In this document: positions 55,699 to 63,926 of the stretch, one piece after another | How positions within the stretch are numbered: position 1 is the stretch's first letter | Layout: every line of letters starts with the position of its first letter | Assembly (NCBI GenBank): GCA_018889975.1 | Contig: CP076546.1 | Span: 806,001 to 870,000 of the forward strand | Source of the DNA: Bacillus sp. NP157 | GTDB lineage: Bacteria; Pseudomonadota; Gammaproteobacteria; Xanthomonadales; Rhodanobacteraceae | DNA: 64,000 nt | Reading direction: 5' to 3' | Program-made: the position numbers and the translations under genes | Notes under the pieces: generated by a model | Database searches by the model: none | What the model saw: only the letters and a program-made list of their open reading frames with translations | Told to the model about the DNA's origin: nothing

Positions 55699-57099
55699 AT
55701 GCCCGTCCGCACCCGTTTCGCCCCCAGCCCCACCGGCTACCTCCACATCGGCGGTGCCCGCACCGCGTTGTATTGCTGGCTGGAGGCGCGTCGCCGTGGT
55801 GGCGAGTTCATCCTGCGGATCGAGGACACGGATCGCGAGCGTTCGACCCAGGAAGCCGTGCAGGCGATCCTCGACGGCATGAACTGGCTGGGCCTGACCC
55901 ATGACGAGGGTCCGTATTACCAGACCCTGCGCATGGACCGGTACCGCGAGGTGGCGGACCAGCTGCTGCGCGAGGGCAAGGCGTATTACGCCTACGAGAC
56001 GAAGGAAGAGATCGAGGCCATGCGCAACGCCGCGATGGCCGCCGGTGAGAAGCCGCGTTACAACGGCTATTACCGCGATCGCAACGAGCCGTTGCGCGAC
56101 GATCCGAACCGGGTGATCCGCTTCAAGAACCCGACCTCGGGCAGCGTCGTGTTCGACGACAAGGTGAAGGGCCGCATCGAGTGGGCGAACACCGAGCTCG
56201 ACGACCTGGTGATCTTCCGTTCGGACGGGTTCCCGACCTACAACTTCGCGGTCGTGGTCGACGATATCGACATGGGCATCACCGAGGTGATCCGCGGCGA
56301 CGACCACGTCAACAACACCCCGCGCCAGATCAACATCTACAAGGCGCTGGGCGCGCCGGTGCCGGAATTCGCGCACCTGCCGATGATCCTCGGCCCGGAC
56401 GGCCAGAAGCTGTCCAAGCGGCATGGCGCGGTCAGCGTGATGCAGTACCGCGAAGACGGCTTCCTGCCGCACGCGCTGCTCAACTACCTCGTCCGCCTGG
56501 GCTGGTCGCACGGCGACCAGGAGATCTTCTCCGTGGGCGAGATGATCGAGCTGTTCGACGCGGCCGACGTGAACAAGGCGGCGTCGCGTTTCGACGTCAC
56601 CAAGCTGTCGTGGCTGAACCAGCATTACCTGAAGACCGACGATCCGGCCACGCTCGGCAACGAGCTGGCGTATCACCTGCAGCGCATCGGCATCGACCCG
56701 GCGACCGGCCCGAACCCGGCTGACGTCGTCGTCGCGCTGCGCGATCGCGTGCAGACCTTCGTCGAGATGGCCCAGCGCGCGGCGCTCTGGTACGGCCCGA
56801 TCGTCGAATGGGATCCGAAGGCGATCGACAAGCACCTGCGCACCGAAACGGCCCCGGCCGTGCTCGCCCGTGCGAAGGAAGAGCTTGCCGCGCTGCCGGA
56901 GTGGACCCCGGAAGCCGTGCACGGTGCCGTCGAGCGCACCGCCGCCGCGCTGGAGCTGGGCATGGGCAAGGTCGCCGCGCCGCTGCGCGTGGCGATGACC
57001 GGCACCCAGGTCTCGCCGTCGATCGAACACACCATCTACCTGTGCGGCCGCGACGTCGCCCTGGCCCGCATCGACGACGCCGTCGCCAAAGCCGCCTAA
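55699..57099 (+). CDS. gltX: Glutamate--tRNA ligase
   Basis: 466 residues, class I synthetase. The HIGH motif is HIGG (residues 16-19) in [19 protein letters not shown] and the KMSKS motif is [26 protein letters not shown] is typical of GltX. The C-terminal anticodon-binding domain is complete. ATG 55699 gives the family start; the longer frame includes the inverted repeat. A TAAAAT about 40 bp upstream could be the -10. Confidence 0.96.
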   Translation: MPVRTRFAPSPTGYLHIGGARTALYCWLEARRRGGEFILRIEDTDRERSTQEAVQAILDGMNWLGLTHDEGPYYQTLRMDRYREVADQLLREGKAYYAYETKEEIEAMRNAAMAAGEKPRYNGYYRDRNEPLRDDPNRVIRFKNPTSGSVVFDDKVKGRIEWANTELDDLVIFRSDGFPTYNFAVVVDDIDMGITEVIRGDDHVNNTPRQINIYKALGAPVPEFAHLPMILGPDGQKLSKRHGAVSVMQYREDGFLPHALLNYLVRLGWSHGDQEIFSVGEMIELFDAADVNKAASRFDVTKLSWLNQHYLKTDDPATLGNELAYHLQRIGIDPATGPNPADVVVALRDRVQTFVEMAQRAALWYGPIVEWDPKAIDKHLRTETAPAVLARAKEELAALPEWTPEAVHGAVERTAAALELGMGKVAAPLRVAMTGTQVSPSIEHTIYLCGRDVALARIDDAVAKAA

Positions 57100-57105
57100 G
57101 CACCC

Positions 57106-57399
57106 TTGGACGAACTGCTCGCCAAAGCCACCGCCGGCGTCGACCCCCAGGCGCCGGGCGCGTTCATGGTGATCTTCATGAACCTGATGCGGCTCGTCCC
57201 GTGGGGCGAGCTGATCCTCTGGCAGGTGGTTTTCATCGTGGTCGGCGCCCTGCTGGGCTGGTGGCGCGGGCGTTTCACCGCCACCGTGGTGGCCTCGCTG
57301 GTCCTTGGGCCGTTCGGCTGGGTCGTGCCGTTCCTGCCGCGGAAGCCAGCCGGGCCACCGCCCTTGCCGCCGCCGTTGCCGGGCTCGAAAAAACGCTGA
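57106..57399 (+). CDS. Small membrane protein, unknown function
   Basis: 97 residues, apparently from a TTG six bases after the gltX stop. Hydrophobic segments: FMVIFMNLMRLVPWGELILW, VVFIVVGALLGWWRGRF, and TVVASLVLGPFGWVVPFL. A Pro-rich tail (PPLPPPLPGSKKR) follows. The pattern recalls small membrane proteins often placed after gltX. The TTG start is uncertain. Confidence 0.7.
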   Translation: MDELLAKATAGVDPQAPGAFMVIFMNLMRLVPWGELILWQVVFIVVGALLGWWRGRFTATVVASLVLGPFGWVVPFLPRKPAGPPPLPPPLPGSKKR

Positions 57400-57425
57400 C
57401 GGGCCCTCATGTTAGAATGATGACC

Positions 57426-57905
57426 ATGAGCTCCCACGCCGGCCACCTTCATCCGCACAACCACCAAAACGATGCCCGTGGCTTCGTCGAAGCGGTTGAG
57501 CACGCCTCCAACGAGCGTGGCCTGCGGCTGACGCCGCTGCGTCGCGAAGTGCTCGAGCTGGTCGCCGACGCCGGCAAGCCGGTCAAGGCCTACGACCTGC
57601 TGGACCGCCTGCGCGAAAAGCACGGCAACGCCGCGCCGCCGACGGTGTATCGCGCCCTGGATTTCCTGCTCGAGAACGGCTTCATCCACAAGCTGGAATC
57701 GATCAACGCCTACGTCTCCTGCCACCATCCGGCGGAGTTCCACCAGGTGCCGTTCCTCATCTGCGACAAGTGCCAGTGCGCGCAGGAAGTCTGCGATGTG
57801 CGGGTCGCCGAGCTGATCGAGGCACAGGCGCAGGCGCTGGGCTTCCGGCCGCAGGCGCAGACGCTGGAAGTGCACGGGATCTGCAAGAACTGCCGCGAGT
57901 CCTGA
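57426..57905 (+). CDS. zur: Fur-family regulator, probably zinc regulator Zur
   Basis: 159 residues from the third of three nearby ATGs (57417, 57420, 57426). His-rich start (HAGHLHPHNHQND), winged helix with RLTPLRREVLELV and PPTVYRALDFLLENGFIHKL, then CHHPAEFHQVPFLICDKC and C-terminal GICKNC, whose two CxxC pairs form the structural zinc site. These features and the zinc-type genes just downstream favour Zur over Fur. TAGAAT eight bases before 57426 would give a leaderless mRNA, since no good ribosome-binding site is present. Confidence 0.85.
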   Translation: MSSHAGHLHPHNHQNDARGFVEAVEHASNERGLRLTPLRREVLELVADAGKPVKAYDLLDRLREKHGNAAPPTVYRALDFLLENGFIHKLESINAYVSCHHPAEFHQVPFLICDKCQCAQEVCDVRVAELIEAQAQALGFRPQAQTLEVHGICKNCRES

Positions 57906-57968
57906 GGTCGGCGGCATCGCGCTGCTGCTAGGGCCTGATCGGGCCGGTCGATATCTTCACCTAAAAAA

Positions 57969-57998
57969 ACGGGGCACCGCATCACTGCGGTGCCCCGT
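57969..57998 (-). terminator. Rho-independent terminator, minus strand
   Basis: A 13-bp stem ACGGGGCACCGCA / TGCGGTGCCCCGT with TCAC loop. The T run (GTTTTTTTAG) lies on the minus-strand side, so it should end transcripts of the TonB receptor gene; it may weakly serve the regulator gene as well. Confidence 0.85.
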
Positions 57999-58102
57999 GC
58001 TGTTTCCGGCACCTGCCGGGGAGGGAGGCGGGGGCTCAGGGGCCGGGAACGGGGGTAGGAGCATCGCGGTTGGGCGTGGTCCTGGTGGGTGTTGTAAGGG
58101 CA

Positions 58103-58124
58103 TCGCGCGCAGGCGCGCTCCTAC
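58103..58124 (-). repeat. REP palindrome
   Basis: A single GTAGGAGCGCGCC-type REP on the minus strand, between the terminator and the stop of the TonB receptor gene. Confidence 0.85.
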
Positions 58125-58140
58125 GTGGGGTGGGAAGGGG

Positions 58141-60159
58141 TTAGAAGTAGGCGCGGATGCCTACGGAGACGTTGCGGCCGGGCATGGGGGCGACGTCCTT
58201 GAATAGCGACGTGGCGGGCCGGGCGGTCTGGTTGGTGAGGTTGTTGCCGTCGACGAAGGCTTCCCACTGGCTGCGGTCGTCGTTGACGAACTGCCAGGCG
58301 AAGTGGGCGTTGACCAGCGTGTAGCCGGCGGTGTCGGTTTCGAAGGCGGCGATCTTGTCCTGTTTCATGTAGCGCACGGCACCCAGGCTGGCGCGCAGGC
58401 TGTCGGCGCTCCAGCTGAGCGTCGAGCCGACGCGGCCGGCGGGGATGCGCGGCACGTTGCCGCCACCGTCGGAGAGCGTCGCGCGCACCGTGTCGCCGAA
58501 CACGCGCAGGTCCCAGTGGCCCGACGGTGCTTCGGAGAGATGGAAGGTCGCTTCGGCTTCCGCGCCGCGGAACGTCGCGTCGTTCTGCGACCAGGTACGC
58601 ACGGGCAGGTCGTCTTCGATCTCGCCGGTGTCGGCGAGGTAAATGAAGTTCTTGTACTTGTTGTAGTACACGGCGACATTGCCCTCGACGACATCGCCGT
58701 GGAAGTGCAGGCCGAGTTCGGCCTGGTTGGACTTTTCCTTGCCCAGGTCGCTGCCGATTTCAAAGGTGTTCGAGGCTTCGTGCGGGCCGTTGGCGAAGAG
58801 TTCTTCTTCGGACGGTGCGCGTTCGGCGTGGTCGAGGTTCAACGACACATGCCACTGGTCGGCGAAGCGGTAGGCGAAGCCGGCGGAGAAGCTGTTCGGA
58901 GAGTAATTGCGCTTCGCGCCATCGATCGGCTGCACGCTCTGCTTGTCGTGGCGCGCACCGAGTTCGACCTTGAGCGGACCGAAGTCGCGGGTTTCGGTGA
59001 GGAATGCGCCGACGCCCTTGGTGGTCGTCGCCGGCACGAAGGTTTCCTCACCGACGGCGGCGAACTGGCGATGCTGGGTCTGCACGCCGAACGCACCGAC
59101 CCATCCGGCCAGTTCGTCGTGGGTCACCACCATGCGACCCTGGTTGCTCTGCGTGGTGAAGGTCGTGCCGGGTTCGTCGCCTTCGTATTCCACGTGCTGG
59201 TAATCGCCGTGGCCGAGGCTGAATTCGACCTTGCTGATGCCGTCGATCGGCTGCACCAGGCCACCCTTCAGGGTGTAGTTGGTCTGCGCCATCTTGATGT
59301 GCACCGGCGCTTCGCCTTCGGCCGGGTCACCCGGTTCGGCGGGGCTGCCGTACAGGTCCATGAAGCGCGAGATCGACAGGCCGACGTAACCCCACGAACC
59401 GAGCACGGAGGCACCGACGGCGCCGGAGGTGGTCTTCACCGCGCTGTTGGCGAGCGTGCCGCCGGGGATGTCGTAGTCCTTGTTGTCGCGGTGCATGCCG
59501 TCGACGTGGATGGCGAACTGGTCGTTGCCGGCGTCCATGCGCAGCAGGCCGGTCTTGCCGTCGGAGACGGAGTCGGTGCGCACTTCGGCGCGGCCGTCGA
59601 AGCCATTGGTCGGCGCCTTCTCCGGCACGCGGCCATCGACGACGTTGACCACGCCGCCGATCGCGCCGGAGCCGTAGAGCAGGGTCGCCGGGCCCTTGAG
59701 GACTTCGATCTGATCGGCGAGGAACGGCTCGAGCGTGACGGCGTGGTCCTGGCTGACGTTGGAGACGTCCTGCGAGGACAGGCCATTCTCGAGCACGGCC
59801 ACGCGCGGGCCGTCGAGGCCGCGGATTACCGGGCGGCCGACGGCGGTGCCGAGGGCCGAGGTCTGCACGCCGGGGATCGAGGAGACGGTTTCGCCCAGCG
59901 ACTCGCCCTTGGCGTCGTCGAGGGCCGAGCCGGCCAGCACGGCCACCGGGGCGACGATCTGGTCGGCGTTGCGGCCGCCGGGCACGGCGCTGACGACGAT
60001 GCCTTCCAGCTTGTCGACATGCTTGCCGCGGGCCTTGCCCTTGGCGTCGGGGGCGTTCCCTTCAGGGGCCGTGGCGTCCTGGGGCGCGTCGTCGGCCATG
60101 GCGGGCATGGCGTTGCCGAACGTCGCGGCAAGGGTCAGGGCGAAAAGGGTTCTACGCAT
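58141..60159 (-). CDS. TonB-dependent receptor, ZnuD-like (zinc uptake)
   Basis: 672 residues from ATG 60159 (GGAG nine bases upstream). Signal peptide ends AMPAMA. Plug domain with GIVVSAVPGGRNADQIVAPV and RPVIRGLDGPRVAVLENGL, barrel with AERAPSEEELFANGPHEASN and TFEIGSDLGKEKSNQAELGL, terminal GIRAYF. The pattern matches ZnuD-type receptors that import zinc (and sometimes heme). Context supports zinc: a candidate Zur box upstream, a MerC-domain gene divergent, a CDF exporter and a Zur-like regulator nearby. Substrate is inference. Confidence 0.85.
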   Translation of the reverse strand: MRRTLFALTLAATFGNAMPAMADDAPQDATAPEGNAPDAKGKARGKHVDKLEGIVVSAVPGGRNADQIVAPVAVLAGSALDDAKGESLGETVSSIPGVQTSALGTAVGRPVIRGLDGPRVAVLENGLSSQDVSNVSQDHAVTLEPFLADQIEVLKGPATLLYGSGAIGGVVNVVDGRVPEKAPTNGFDGRAEVRTDSVSDGKTGLLRMDAGNDQFAIHVDGMHRDNKDYDIPGGTLANSAVKTTSGAVGASVLGSWGYVGLSISRFMDLYGSPAEPGDPAEGEAPVHIKMAQTNYTLKGGLVQPIDGISKVEFSLGHGDYQHVEYEGDEPGTTFTTQSNQGRMVVTHDELAGWVGAFGVQTQHRQFAAVGEETFVPATTTKGVGAFLTETRDFGPLKVELGARHDKQSVQPIDGAKRNYSPNSFSAGFAYRFADQWHVSLNLDHAERAPSEEELFANGPHEASNTFEIGSDLGKEKSNQAELGLHFHGDVVEGNVAVYYNKYKNFIYLADTGEIEDDLPVRTWSQNDATFRGAEAEATFHLSEAPSGHWDLRVFGDTVRATLSDGGGNVPRIPAGRVGSTLSWSADSLRASLGAVRYMKQDKIAAFETDTAGYTLVNAHFAWQFVNDDRSQWEAFVDGNNLTNQTARPATSLFKDVAPMPGRNVSVGIRAYF

Positions 60160-60185
60160 CGGGTGGAGCTCCATCGGTTGGACTT

Positions 60186-60212
60186 TGCAATGTTATAAAG
60201 TATCATCACTTG
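60186..60212. promoter_or_regulatory. Candidate Zur box in the divergent ZnuD/MerC promoter
   Basis: An imperfect, AT-rich palindrome TGTTATAAAGTATCATCA at 60191-60208 stands out in GC-rich DNA. The half TGTTATA matches the common proteobacterial Zur half-site; the other half is weaker. It lies 32 bp before the receptor start and 31 bp before the MerC start. Confidence 0.4.
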
Positions 60213-60238
60213 CCTCGACCTGTGCAAAAAGTCACGCT

Positions 60239-60694
60239 ATGCACTCCATGACCGACACATCGCTTCCGCCTGAAACCCGCCGCCGCTGGTGGCACGTCGC
60301 CGACAGGCTGGGAGCGACCGCTTCCTTCCTCTGCGCCGTGCACTGCGCGGTGCTGCCGTTCGTGCTGGCGCTGCTGCCGTTCATCGGCCTCGGCTTCCTC
60401 GCCTCGCATGCGTTCGAAGGCGTGTTCGTGAGCTGTGCGACCGTGCTGGCGAGCTTCGCGCTGGTCTCCGGGTATCGCCGGCACCACCACGTGCTGCCGC
60501 TGCTGCTGGCGGGTCCCGGCCTGGTCCTGCTGATCCTGGGTGTCACCGTGCTGCACGATCGCTCGTTGTTCGTCCACGCCCTGGTCGTCACCTGCGGCGG
60601 CCTGCTGGTCGCCACCTCGCATTTCATCAACCTGCGCGTCGACCGCAGCGGCCACGCCGGGCATATCCACGGCCCCACCTGTGCCCACCCGTGA
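60239..60694 (+). CDS. MerC-domain membrane protein
   Basis: 151 residues, ATG 60239 or 60248. Four membrane segments. The MerC metal-binding pair is in SFLCAVHCAVLPFVLALLP, with His-rich RHHHV in the loop and a C-terminal HGPTCAHP. MerC was first known as a mercuric-ion transporter; here there is no merA or merR, and the gene diverges from a ZnuD-like receptor, so transport of zinc or a related metal across the inner membrane is more plausible. Confidence 0.85.
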   Translation: MHSMTDTSLPPETRRRWWHVADRLGATASFLCAVHCAVLPFVLALLPFIGLGFLASHAFEGVFVSCATVLASFALVSGYRRHHHVLPLLLAGPGLVLLILGVTVLHDRSLFVHALVVTCGGLLVATSHFINLRVDRSGHAGHIHGPTCAHP

Positions 60695-60731
60695 TTGTGT
60701 AACCGCACGCGCTGCACCTAGCCTTCGCCCC

Positions 60732-61700
60732 ATGGCACACGACCACGCACACGCGCACGGCCACTCCCACGGCCACGCGCACGATCATCCGCACGACCAT
60801 GCGCACTTCGAAGGAAGCAGCGAGCGGAAGCTTTTGTTCGCCTTCGTCCTGACCCTGGTCATGCTGCTGGTGGAAGCCGCGGGGGGCCTTGTTTCAGGCT
60901 CGCTGGCGCTGCTGGCGGATGCGGGCCACATGCTGGTGGATGCGCTGGCGTTGCTGCTGGCCTTCCTCGGTGCGCGTTTCGCTGCGCGTCCGGCGGATGC
61001 GCAGCGTACGTACGGCTATGGCCGCATCGAGGTGTTGGCCGGCTTCGTCAATGCGCTGACCCAGTTCGCGCTGGTGGCTTTCATCGTCTACGAGGCAGCC
61101 CAGCGACTGTTCCATCCGGAGCCGATCCTGTCGGGGATCATGTTCGTCGTGGCGCTGGTGGGCCTGGTGGCGAACGTGGTGGTGTTGCGCACGCTGCATG
61201 GGCACGACCCGGACGACGTGAACATCGCTGGCGCGAGCCTGCATGTGCTGGGTGACCTGCTGGGCTCGGTGGCGGCCGTGCTGGCGGCGCTGGCGGTGCG
61301 CTGGATGGGCTGGCTGTGGGCCGATCCGGTGTTGTCGATCCTGGTGTCGCTGTTGATCCTGCGCAGCGCGTGGTCGCTGCTGCGGCGGTCGGGGCACATC
61401 CTGCTGGAGGGCACGCCGGATGGGGTGCACCTGGATGAGGTGACCCGGACGCTGCGTGAGTGCGATCCGGCGATCGTGGATATCCACCATGTGCATGTCT
61501 GGCAGGTGACGGCGGGGTCGCGGATGGCGACGTTGCATGCGGGCCTGGCGGAGGGGGCGGACCAGGGTCGCGTTCTCACGGCGATCAAGACGGTGCTGAG
61601 CGAGCGCTGGCAGGTGGGTCACGCGACGATCCAATTTGATCCGGGTCCGTGTCCGGATGAGCTGGAGGGTTGTGCCCAGGATGGCCGGCATGGCCATTGA
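60732..61700 (+). CDS. CDF-family divalent cation exporter (ZitB/CzcD-like)
   Basis: 322 residues, six membrane helices. His-rich N-terminus (HDHAHAHGHSHGHAHDHPHD). The metal site is formed by HxxxD pairs in LLADAGHMLVDALAL and GASLHVLGDLLGS. The cytoplasmic domain has VDIHHVHVWQVTAG and ends with DGRHGH. It exports Zn2+ or similar ions in exchange for protons. It starts 37 bp after the MerC gene. Having receptor, MerC protein and exporter together points to a zinc-balance module. Confidence 0.92.
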   Translation: MAHDHAHAHGHSHGHAHDHPHDHAHFEGSSERKLLFAFVLTLVMLLVEAAGGLVSGSLALLADAGHMLVDALALLLAFLGARFAARPADAQRTYGYGRIEVLAGFVNALTQFALVAFIVYEAAQRLFHPEPILSGIMFVVALVGLVANVVVLRTLHGHDPDDVNIAGASLHVLGDLLGSVAAVLAALAVRWMGWLWADPVLSILVSLLILRSAWSLLRRSGHILLEGTPDGVHLDEVTRTLRECDPAIVDIHHVHVWQVTAGSRMATLHAGLAEGADQGRVLTAIKTVLSERWQVGHATIQFDPGPCPDELEGCAQDGRHGH

Positions 61701-61796
61701 TGGGGCTTCCTGAACGGGGAGGCTTGCCATTTGCGCGGCCGCTGATACGATGATCGGCCGTTTCCCTCTACTTTTTTCAGAATCAAGGAGTTTCCC

Positions 61797-61961
61797 ATGG
61801 GCAAGGGCGATCGTCGCACCCGTCGCGGCAAGATCTACCGTTCCAGCTATGGCAATGCCCGTCCGCACGTCGACGTCGTCACTGGCGCCGCTGTTGCCAA
61901 GTCGGCTGCCGCCAAGCCGGCTGCTGCCAAGAAGGCTGCCGCTCCGCGCAAGAAGGCCTAA
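61797..61961 (+). CDS. 30S ribosomal protein THX
   Basis: 54 residues: MGKGDRRTRRGKIYRSSYGN, then ARPHVDVV, followed by an Ala/Lys-rich tail (AAAKPAAAKKAAAPRKKA). The basic start GKGDRRTRRGKI matches the small THX/S31e family bound at the top of the 30S head. AAGGAG stands six bases before the ATG, a near-ideal ribosome-binding site, and a terminator follows directly. The Ala/Lys extension is typical of the longer proteobacterial forms. Confidence 0.93.
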   Translation: MGKGDRRTRRGKIYRSSYGNARPHVDVVTGAAVAKSAAAKPAAAKKAAAPRKKA

Positions 61962-61984
61962 AGCCTCCGCTGCGTGAGATGAAG

Positions 61985-62008
61985 AGCCCCGCATCCGCGG
62001 GGCTTTTT
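61985..62008 (+). terminator. Rho-independent terminator after THX gene
   Basis: Perfect 8-bp stem AGCCCCGC / GCGGGGCT with ATCC loop, then TTTTT. Confidence 0.92.
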
Positions 62009-62510
62009 GTTATGTGGGTCGCCGCTTTGCGGCGCATGTCTCTCGGCCTCCGGCCGAACCGCCGCCCTGTAGGAGCGCGCCTGCGCGCGAATGCCGTCCC
62101 CGCGGCGCTCGGACCCGCCCGCAGGACAGCCCTCGGTGCCTACCCTCGCTGCTCAGACAGGTCCTCCGCGCTCGATAAGGTTGGCCGCAGCCGCGGCCCA
62201 TGTATTTGATTGCCCTACGGGCGCTCGCTTGTGCGGAACTCGCCTCGAGGGTAGGCACCGAGGGCTCTCCTCATCCGTGTCGCGAACTGGGTAGGACAGC
62301 CGCGCCACCGGCATCCCCGACGCAACGGGGCTCTTGTAGGAGCGCGCCTGCGCGCGAAAAGCCAACGAAGCGGTTTAGCGGAAGGATCTGTAACCGACTC
62401 GTCCGAACGCCCTCTACTTACATCGAAGCGCACTGTCCCCTGCCAGCCCATGGCGGCCACTGCCAAAGACCTCTTAAGATGACTGGCTCCCCCTCGACAA
62501 GGAACGATGA
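62009..62510. repeat. Intact REP composite: REP, 139-bp element H, REP
   Basis: REP at 62069-62090, spacer with GCGGCGCTCGG, element H at 62128-62266 in plus orientation with perfect 21-bp arms, a flank, and REP at 62336-62357. About 60 bp of further shared sequence (AGCGGTTTAG...) follows. Both flanks are homologous to those around the IS110 element, which makes this the uninterrupted counterpart. No gene seen before 62511. Confidence 0.88.
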
Positions 62511-63212
62511 GTGGTGAATGACCTGATCGATGCGCTTCTTGCGTATCCGTGGATCGCGCTGGATCCGCCACCGACTCCGGCCGAGCGTTCGTTGCTGGAA
62601 AGGCGCGTCCCCGTTCCTTTGCCTGCCGATGTCGACGCGTTGCTTGCCGTGGCGAGGGGGTTTTCGTCGCCGTCGCTGGGGCGGATCGACGTTGCTGGCG
62701 CTTCGCACGATTTCGAGTTCCTTGATGTCTTTCCGCATGGCGTGCCTGTCGCCGCCTGTGATGGGAATTTCTGGGTCGTTGACGTGCGCGATGACGGTAG
62801 CTGGGGGCAGGTATTTTTTGTTTGCCATGACCCCGCGGTTGTCGTGGTGCAGTGTCTTTCGCTGCGCGATTTCCTGTTGCGCTTGCTGGATGGCGATGCG
62901 CTGGGCGACGAGGCCCTGGCACTGGCCATGGCCGTGTGGGACCGCGATCCGGTGTCGTTTTCGGGAACCGATGCGCTTGCTTCGGGCGATGTCGAACTTG
63001 CGGCATTCGCCGGGTCGCTCGATGAGTCGTTCGACATCGTGGATTTGCGTGCGGCTGGCGTGGGCGATGGATTTGCCTGGGGTCGGGCTGGGCCGACGAC
63101 CTCCTGCAGGCGTCATGCGTCGAACATGCTGTTCGGCGTGGAGCGGCCCCGTGCGCGTACCGGTTGGCTCAGTCGGCTGCGCGGAAGGTTTCGCCTCAGG
63201 GACTCGGCATGA
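62511..63212 (+). CDS. SMI1/KNR4 (SUKH)-like protein
   Basis: 233 residues from GTG (62511 or 62514), AAGGA upstream. The middle part (LPADVDALLAVARGF, FLDVFPHGVPVAACDGNFWV, FFVCHDPAVVVVQCLSLRDF) resembles the SUKH/SMI1-KNR4 fold, which in bacteria is common in immunity proteins against polymorphic and contact-delivered toxins. No toxin gene is seen upstream within the window. ATGA overlap with the next gene. Fold assignment is by eye. Confidence 0.65.
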   Translation: MVNDLIDALLAYPWIALDPPPTPAERSLLERRVPVPLPADVDALLAVARGFSSPSLGRIDVAGASHDFEFLDVFPHGVPVAACDGNFWVVDVRDDGSWGQVFFVCHDPAVVVVQCLSLRDFLLRLLDGDALGDEALALAMAVWDRDPVSFSGTDALASGDVELAAFAGSLDESFDIVDLRAAGVGDGFAWGRAGPTTSCRRHASNMLFGVERPRARTGWLSRLRGRFRLRDSA

Positions 63213-63727
63213 GCGGTCGTCGGATCGCTTTCGGCTTGTATGGCGTGGTGAGTGCGCTGGTTTGTGCCTATTTCATTTACGTCTGGAAGCCGCTCTGGAT
63301 CCTGTTCGGCGGCATGGCGGCGTACTTCGTGTTTCGTGCGTTTCGACCCAGTCCAGCGCAGGGGCGTCGGGTGGTAGAGGCGGGAGAGCCTGCGGTAGTG
63401 GCGTTCGGGCGGCTGGGCATGTACGCGGTCGATGGCGACCGGGAGCAAGCGCTCGGCATGTACATTCGTCTTGGTGGCCGAGCCGTGTTCATTGATATCG
63501 CGCAGGACGGCTTGTTGGATGGGCGGATCGCGTATGCGCATCGCTTGTATGCGGCGACCGATGTGCTGGAAGCGGGGCTCGGCGCATTCGTGCAAGCGAA
63601 CCGCGAGTTCGCAGGCCGGCGGGTGGGGACAATCGGTTTGCATTCGCGCAAGGATGCGGAGCAGGGCGAAGTGTTCTGGGATCCGGATGGGTATACGTTG
63701 CTGAAGGGTACGACCTTCGTCAGCTAG
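63209..63727 (+). CDS. Hypothetical membrane-anchored protein
   Basis: 172 residues. One or two N-terminal membrane helices (FGLYGVVSALVCAYFIYVW, LWILFGGMAAYFVFRAF), then a soluble domain without recognised motif (VVAFGRLGMYAVDGDREQAL, FVQANREFAGRRVG). Start ATG overlaps the stop of the SUKH-like gene (ATGA), so the two are made together and may act together. Function unknown. Confidence 0.65.
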   Translation: MSGRRIAFGLYGVVSALVCAYFIYVWKPLWILFGGMAAYFVFRAFRPSPAQGRRVVEAGEPAVVAFGRLGMYAVDGDREQALGMYIRLGGRAVFIDIAQDGLLDGRIAYAHRLYAATDVLEAGLGAFVQANREFAGRRVGTIGLHSRKDAEQGEVFWDPDGYTLLKGTTFVS

Positions 63728-63744
63728 CTTTACCGATGTTGTTT

Positions 63745-63897
63745 GTAGGAGCGCGCCTGCGCGCGAAATGGCGGAGCCTGTATTTTCGATTTGTGTGGAT
63801 GTCCTCTGTTTGGAACGAGGGCATATCTTTGTTTTTTAGTTCAAAGCCTCATTCGCCCGATGCGATGTTGAGGGTTCGCGCACAGGTGCGCTCCTAC
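63745..63897. repeat. Two REP palindromes in opposite orientation
   Basis: REP at 63745-63766 (plus) and a diverged REP at 63876-63897 (minus). The AT-richer DNA between them includes AGCCTCATTCGCCCGA, also found at 53.03 kb next to another REP. Confidence 0.85.
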
Positions 63898-63926
63898 ACG
63901 GGAACGAACACGGGTGCTGTTGCGGG

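Noticed and set aside
57969-57998. Terminator of the Zur-like gene
   Set aside because: The T run is on the minus-strand side only, so it fits the TonB receptor transcript better; kept as a minus-strand terminator.
60239-60694. Mercury-resistance gene merC
   Set aside because: No merR, merT, merP or merA in the neighbourhood; the divergent ZnuD-like receptor and CDF exporter point to zinc instead.
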